From a bacterium (GTDB lineage: Bacteria > Armatimonadota > Zipacnadia > Zipacnadales > Zipacnadaceae), in contig JAUVXR010000001.1 in assembly GCA_030603495.1 (NCBI GenBank), positions 211,944 to 275,943 of the forward strand: a DNA stretch of 64,000 nucleotides, written 5' to 3'. The notes beneath the pieces were generated by a model, which was not told the origin of the DNA, did not search any database, and saw nothing but the letters and a program-made list of their open reading frames with translations. Position numbers and translations under genes: made by a program. Below are positions 60,354 to 64,000 of the stretch, one piece after another; the first letter of the stretch is position 1; the number at the start of each line of letters is the position of its first letter.

Positions 60354-61696
60354 ACGAATGACAATCCTCCCTCGACAGCATCCCAGGCCATCTCCCAGGG
60401 CTTACGCCGCCGCAGCGCTTCCTTGATGATCGCCCACTGCTTCTCCCGCTTGGTCTTATCGTCCACCGTCAGCATCTCCTCGAAGGCATACGCCGCCAGC
60501 GCTGGGTAGACGCTCAGCACCGGATGTCGTTCCATAAAGCCAGTCGCGCGCCGATACTTGCGCATGTCCGCTATTGTCGTCGATTCCTCCTCCAGTCGCT
60601 GGCGGTAGTGACCCAGCGTCCGCTCAGAGAAATCGCCTTTGTTGTGGGCATCAATGGCCGTCTCGGCGGCGGCCTTACCCGAGAGGATGGCGTGATTGCT
60701 GCCCTCGCGATGCATGCCATTGACGAACTGCGCCGCGTCCCCGACAATCATCACCCCGTGCCCGAACAGCGCCGGCATCTGATTATAACCGCCCTCCGGG
60801 ATAAGATGAGCCATATACTCGGCCGGTTCGGCACCCTCAACCAGCGGAGCGATCGCCGGGTGCTGTTTGAGCTCCTGGAGCAAATCATGGGGAGTATCGG
60901 GCAGCTCAGCGAATTCCGATAGCAGCACCCCCAACCCCAGCGACAGCGAGTTGTGGTTGGTATACAGGAACGCCGTGCCCAGCATGCTCTGGGTCGGCGC
61001 GCCGTACATCTCAATCGTCGCACCCTCGCCCTCGCCCAGTCCGAAGCGCTCCTGAATGATCTCGGGCTCCAGACGCAGGACCTCTTTGACCGTCACCGCC
61101 GCATCATTCGACTTCAGGTCCTCTTGCATACCCAACGCCTGCGTCAACTGGGGGTTGACACCCTCGGCCAGAATCACCACCGGGGCGTAGACCTCACCGT
61201 CCGGGCGACCCGTGCGCACGCCGATGACCCGCCCCTCGGCGCTGAGCACCTCGTCCACCTTCGTCTCGTTGATTACCAGCGCGCCGGCAGCCTGGGCCTG
61301 CTCGGCGAAATACTGGTCTATCTTCACCCGCAGCACCGTGAAGCAGTTGGGTACACCCTCGGCGAAATGGGGGCTGCGATAGCCCATCTTGATGACCGAG
61401 TCTTCGGTCATAATCCACTGGTTCTGCTCGATCACGCAGCGCTCGACCGGGGCTTCTTTCCAGAACTCAGGGAATACCTCGGCCGTCGGCCGCGTGTAGA
61501 GCACCCCGCCCATGACGTTTTTGGTGCCGGGTTTGCGCCCGCGTTCGATGATGATCGTATCGAGGCCCGCGCGCGCGCAGACCGTCCCCGCCGCCAACCC
61601 CGCCGGGCCCCCACCTACCACAATCACATCGAACTCGAGCCTGTCCGGCACCGCCGTTTCCGCAGCACCAACTTCCGCGACTTGCATTTCCGTCAT
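60350..61696 (-). CDS. fixC: Electron-transfer-flavoprotein:quinone oxidoreductase-like FixC
   Basis: A 448-residue FAD-dependent oxidoreductase that accepts electrons from FixAB and passes them to quinone with FixX. The dinucleotide-binding motif is DVIVVGGGPAGLAAGTVCA (about 22-40). GVLYTRPTAEVFPEF and the second FAD site HGVMIVGDAAQFVNGMHREG are family features. ATG 61696 is chosen because GAGGAG lies nine bases upstream. The frame is open to 61906, but that extension is made of interspersed hairpin repeats and is not conserved-looking. Confidence 0.93.
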   Translation of the reverse strand: MTEMQVAEVGAAETAVPDRLEFDVIVVGGGPAGLAAGTVCARAGLDTIIIERGRKPGTKNVMGGVLYTRPTAEVFPEFWKEAPVERCVIEQNQWIMTEDSVIKMGYRSPHFAEGVPNCFTVLRVKIDQYFAEQAQAAGALVINETKVDEVLSAEGRVIGVRTGRPDGEVYAPVVILAEGVNPQLTQALGMQEDLKSNDAAVTVKEVLRLEPEIIQERFGLGEGEGATIEMYGAPTQSMLGTAFLYTNHNSLSLGLGVLLSEFAELPDTPHDLLQELKQHPAIAPLVEGAEPAEYMAHLIPEGGYNQMPALFGHGVMIVGDAAQFVNGMHREGSNHAILSGKAAAETAIDAHNKGDFSERTLGHYRQRLEEESTTIADMRKYRRATGFMERHPVLSVYPALAAYAFEEMLTVDDKTKREKQWAIIKEALRRRKPWEMAWDAVEGGLSFV

Positions 61697-61724
61697 TACC
61701 GATGTCTCCTCAACTACTTCGGTA

Positions 61725-61745
61725 CGACAGGCGTCTCGCCTGTCG
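61725..61745. repeat. Hairpin repeat, type 1 (copy 1) in the fixB-fixC gap
   Basis: A perfect 9-bp inverted repeat, CGACAGGCG-TCT-CGCCTGTCG. An inverted near-copy lies at 61947-61967. Confidence 0.8.
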
Positions 61746-61761
61746 GCCATTATCTCATTCC

Positions 61762-61785
61762 GTAGGAGCGACATTCCTGCCGCGA
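61762..61785 (+). repeat. Interspersed short repeat, second copy
   Basis: Matches 2362-2385 at 23 of 24 positions (GTAGGAGCGACATTCCTG then CCGCGA). Confidence 0.75.
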
Positions 61786-61845
61786 CTCCGGCATCTCCCC
61801 ATGCATTCGGGGCTTTTGCATCCTCCTCTGCGTCTACTTCAGTGC

Positions 61846-61864
61846 CACAGGCTCCCAGCCTGTG
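61846..61864. repeat. Hairpin repeat, type 2, in the fixB-fixC gap
   Basis: A perfect 8-bp inverted repeat, CACAGGCT-CCC-AGCCTGTG. Confidence 0.75.
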
Positions 61865-61888
61865 TGCCGTTGCCGTCTGTAGGGGCGA

Positions 61889-61906
61889 ATGTTGCGCCAG
61901 CAACAT
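61889..61906. repeat. Hairpin repeat, type 3, in the fixB-fixC gap
   Basis: A perfect 7-bp inverted repeat, ATGTTGC-GCCA-GCAACAT. Confidence 0.7.
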
Positions 61907-61946
61907 CCACCCGCCGTTCTCCCAATATTGTGGGAGCGCTGAGGCG

Positions 61947-61967
61947 GGACAGGCGAGACGCCTGTCC
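61947..61967. repeat. Hairpin repeat, type 1 (copy 2, inverted) in the fixB-fixC gap
   Basis: GGACAGGCG-AGA-CGCCTGTCC is the reverse complement of the 61725 copy apart from the terminal pair, which changed on both sides (C-G to G-C). Confidence 0.8.
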
Positions 61968-61975
61968 TACCGAGG

Positions 61976-63295
61976 CTAGTCCCCATCCCCCAGCAACTTC
62001 TCCTTGAGATTGCCTTCCTTGGCCTGCTTTATTAGCTCGGGGACGACCTCATACAGGTCGCCAACGATGCCGTAGTCGGCGATCTGGAAGATATTGGCCT
62101 CCGGATCGCTGTTGATGGCGATGATGGTATCAGCCGTCTGCATCCCGACGCGGTGCTGAATAGCGCCAGAAATACCTGCGGCGATGTATAGTCGCGGTCG
62201 CACGGTGTAGCCAGTCTGCCCCACCTGATAGTCGTGCGAGATCCAGCCAGCGTCCACCGTCGCCCGTGATGCACCCATCACCCCGCCTAGCGCCTCGGCC
62301 AACTCCTTCATCAGCTCAAACCCCTTGGGACTGCCCAGTCCCCGCCCGCCGGCACAGATGATCTCGGCGTATTGCAGGTTCGGCTTATCCAGGTCGGCAT
62401 CGGGCCGGAAGTCCTCAACAGCCACACCGATATCCTCTTCGCTGACCTCCAGTGTCTCGCGGACAATCTCCACCTGACGAGTCTCGTCCGGTGCCAGCGC
62501 CTCCATCACCCGCGGGCGCACGGTGGACATCTGCGGGCGATGCTCCTTGCACAGGATCGTCGCCATAATGTTGCCGCCAAAGGCCGGGCGCGTCTGGCGC
62601 AGCAGCCTGGCCTGCTCGTCAATTACCAGACCGGTGCAATCCGCGGTCAAGCCGGTGTGCAAATCGGTGGCAATCGCCCCCGCCAGGTCCCGCCCCAACG
62701 TGGTCGCCCCAATCAGCACAATCTCCGGTTCATACTTACGAACGAGCTTTAGGCACCCTTCGGCAAACGGATGCGTGCGGTACTGACCCAGCAGCGGATC
62801 GTCAATCACGTAAGCTTTATCCGCCCCGTAGTGCCCGGTGGCAACTGCAACATCGTCCACGTCTTCCCCCAGCACCATCGCCGCCAGCTCGCAGCCCAAC
62901 GCATCGGCCAACTCGCGGCCCTTGCCCAGAAGCTCCCAACTGACCGGGTGCACATCCCCGTCGCTCTGCTCAATGTAGATCCACACTCCCTGGTCTTTCG
63001 CAAACGCTACCGGCACTGCACTGACCAACTCGGTCAGACCGGCTTCCACCTCGGGAGCGACTTCTTCAGCAGACTGGGGTGGCGCCGCTGCCTCGGCCTC
63101 TTCTTCACCCTCGAAAAACAGGCAGTCGGTCGGACAGACCTCGACACACTGGCCGCAGCCCGTGCATAGCTCGTAGTCAATCACCGGCACGTCGCCTTCA
63201 AGGCAAATAGCATCAACCGGGCATTCGCCTTCGCAGACGCCACATGCAATGCACTTACCCGCGTTCATCTCTAATTTGCGTTTAGATTTCGCCAT
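61976..63295 (-). CDS. fixB: Electron-transfer flavoprotein alpha subunit FixB with N-terminal diferredoxin
   Basis: A 439-residue EtfA/FixB. The N-terminus adds two 4Fe-4S motifs, CIACGVCEGECPVDAI (about 15-30) and CTGCGQCVEVCPTDCL (about 44-59), joined by an acidic Ala/Glu linker to the ETF alpha domains. The FAD-binding C-terminal part is conserved (GASRATVDAGWI, QVGQTGYTVRPRLYIAAGIS and IAINSDPEANIF). Added ferredoxins occur in ETFs of electron-bifurcating or anaerobic systems. Six bases separate it from fixA. Confidence 0.94.
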   Translation of the reverse strand: MAKSKRKLEMNAGKCIACGVCEGECPVDAICLEGDVPVIDYELCTGCGQCVEVCPTDCLFFEGEEEAEAAAPPQSAEEVAPEVEAGLTELVSAVPVAFAKDQGVWIYIEQSDGDVHPVSWELLGKGRELADALGCELAAMVLGEDVDDVAVATGHYGADKAYVIDDPLLGQYRTHPFAEGCLKLVRKYEPEIVLIGATTLGRDLAGAIATDLHTGLTADCTGLVIDEQARLLRQTRPAFGGNIMATILCKEHRPQMSTVRPRVMEALAPDETRQVEIVRETLEVSEEDIGVAVEDFRPDADLDKPNLQYAEIICAGGRGLGSPKGFELMKELAEALGGVMGASRATVDAGWISHDYQVGQTGYTVRPRLYIAAGISGAIQHRVGMQTADTIIAINSDPEANIFQIADYGIVGDLYEVVPELIKQAKEGNLKEKLLGDGD

Positions 63296-63301
63296 CAGAC
63301 C

Positions 63302-64000
63302 TCACTTCTCTGCTGTGCCCGCCTCGACACGTTGTATTAGTTTATCCACCAACTCTTGAACGGCAGCCGCGGGATCATCGCGCCCACCGGCGATGATCTC
63401 TCCTGCTTCGGGTTGCGGTGGCGCGAAGATTTCCGAGACCGTGGTAGGCGAGCCGTTGAGGCCCAGAAATTGCTCCTCGACCTCCAGGTCGCCTGTGGTC
63501 CAGACCTCCGGCTCGTAGCGGGCTGCCTGAATCATGTTCGGCAGCGGCGCATATTCCAGTTCATTGATCTCTTCAACAACCGTAACCACCGCCGGCAGCC
63601 GGGCCTTGACAACCTCAACGCCATCCTCCAGCCGGCGCTCGACGGTGATTGTGCCCGCTTCCAGGTCAACGTCCGGAATGCCGATAGCATAGGTAATCTG
63701 CGGCCAGCCCAGCCGCCGCGCTATCCCCGGACCGACCTGGGCGGTATCGCCGTCAATCGCCTGCTTGCCACACAGCACCAGGTCCATTCCCTGCTCGTCG
63801 GCAATCCGCTGCAGCGCAGCAGTCAGCGCATAGCTGGTCGCCCAGGTATCGGCGCCGGCAAAGGCCCGATCCGACAGCAGAATCCCCCGATCCACCCCCA
63901 TGCTCACGCATTTCCTGATCGCCTCAATCGCCTGGGGCGGGCCCATTGACAGCACCGTCAGATGGGCACCGTACTTCGCTTTCAAGTGCTGCGCCGCCTG
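63302..64000 (-). CDS. fixA: Electron-transfer flavoprotein beta subunit FixA (partial, runs off window)
   Basis: The 3' part (232 codons) of EtfB/FixA, which binds AMP or, in bifurcating ETFs, a second FAD. VLSMGPPQAIEAIRKCVSMGVDRGILL, LVLCGKQAIDGDTAQVGPGIA and LPAVVTVVEEINE are family signatures. The start lies beyond the right edge, since the frame is open to base 64000. It is the first visible gene of fixABCX. Confidence 0.94.
   Translation of the reverse strand, partial: QAAQHLKAKYGAHLTVLSMGPPQAIEAIRKCVSMGVDRGILLSDRAFAGADTWATSYALTAALQRIADEQGMDLVLCGKQAIDGDTAQVGPGIARRLGWPQITYAIGIPDVDLEAGTITVERRLEDGVEVVKARLPAVVTVVEEINELEYAPLPNMIQAARYEPEVWTTGDLEVEEQFLGLNGSPTTVSEIFAPPQPEAGEIIAGGRDDPAAAVQELVDKLIQRVEAGTAEK

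Noticed and set aside
61697-61906. N-terminal extension of FixC
   Set aside because: It is encoded by hairpin repeats, and a good ribosome site with ATG at 61696 gives the normal FixC start.
1-64000. CRISPR arrays, rRNA, integrases, prophage or plasmid origins
   Set aside because: No regularly spaced repeats, rRNA landmarks, tyrosine or serine recombinases, phage structural genes or replication-initiator genes are seen.

Overview
The window looks like a chromosomal segment from a GC-rich (roughly 60%) diderm bacterium. It has an outer-membrane beta-barrel operon, a second predicted outer-membrane protein and lipoproteins. It also carries genes best known from Gram-positive and deep-branching lineages: hrcA, the diadenylate cyclase pair cdaA-cdaR, RNase Y, ymdB and spoVS. 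This mix, the exosortase/EpsI pair and the C-terminal GWNMIGSP/GYWV domain fit an Armatimonadota-like organism best. That placement is inference, because the window contains no rRNA or ribosomal-protein marker.

Left part (1-18.4 kb): a partial hrcA; a small MazG-like pyrophosphohydrolase; an AddAB/AdnAB-like pair in which both subunits carry a helicase and a Cys-rich nuclease domain; a REP-type tyrosine transposase wrapped in its own hairpin repeats; an enolase-superfamily enzyme; a cation antiporter; serS; three cell-envelope proteins of unknown role; a GH29 fucosidase with an SGNH hydrolase; a small-multidrug-export-family membrane protein; and cdaA behind a long structured leader.

Middle (18.4-37.7 kb): cdaR; a four-gene minus-strand operon for a 1000-residue barrel, a secreted 742-residue protein, a lipoprotein and a HEAT/TPR protein; tRNA-Leu(CAG); a DUF362 protein; an outer-membrane protein; transaldolase-like talC; a NifU-type scaffold; an amino-acid permease fused to universal-stress domains; dprA; an MFS carrier; a NapH/NapG-like polyferredoxin fusion; and dut.

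Right part (37.8-64 kb): a perfect-consensus promoter leads into cinA-thpR-recA-recX-rny-ymdB-spoVS. It is followed by a glycosyltransferase / zinc-ribbon / exosortase / EpsI cluster, a second GT-C enzyme, a secreted beta-propeller lipoprotein, lnt, an aminotransferase with its Lrp regulator, secD-secF, a single-receiver response regulator, and an electron-bifurcating-type fixABCX operon whose FixB carries an N-terminal ferredoxin. Small interspersed hairpin repeats occur at 2362, 7254-7954, 11881 and 61725-61967, and one of them is inserted in frame inside the AddA-like gene. I see no CRISPR array, rRNA, prophage or integron. The most unusual items are the RAYT/REP module with covarying stems, the cdaA leader, the barrel operon and the exosortase cluster with a zinc-ribbon membrane protein.
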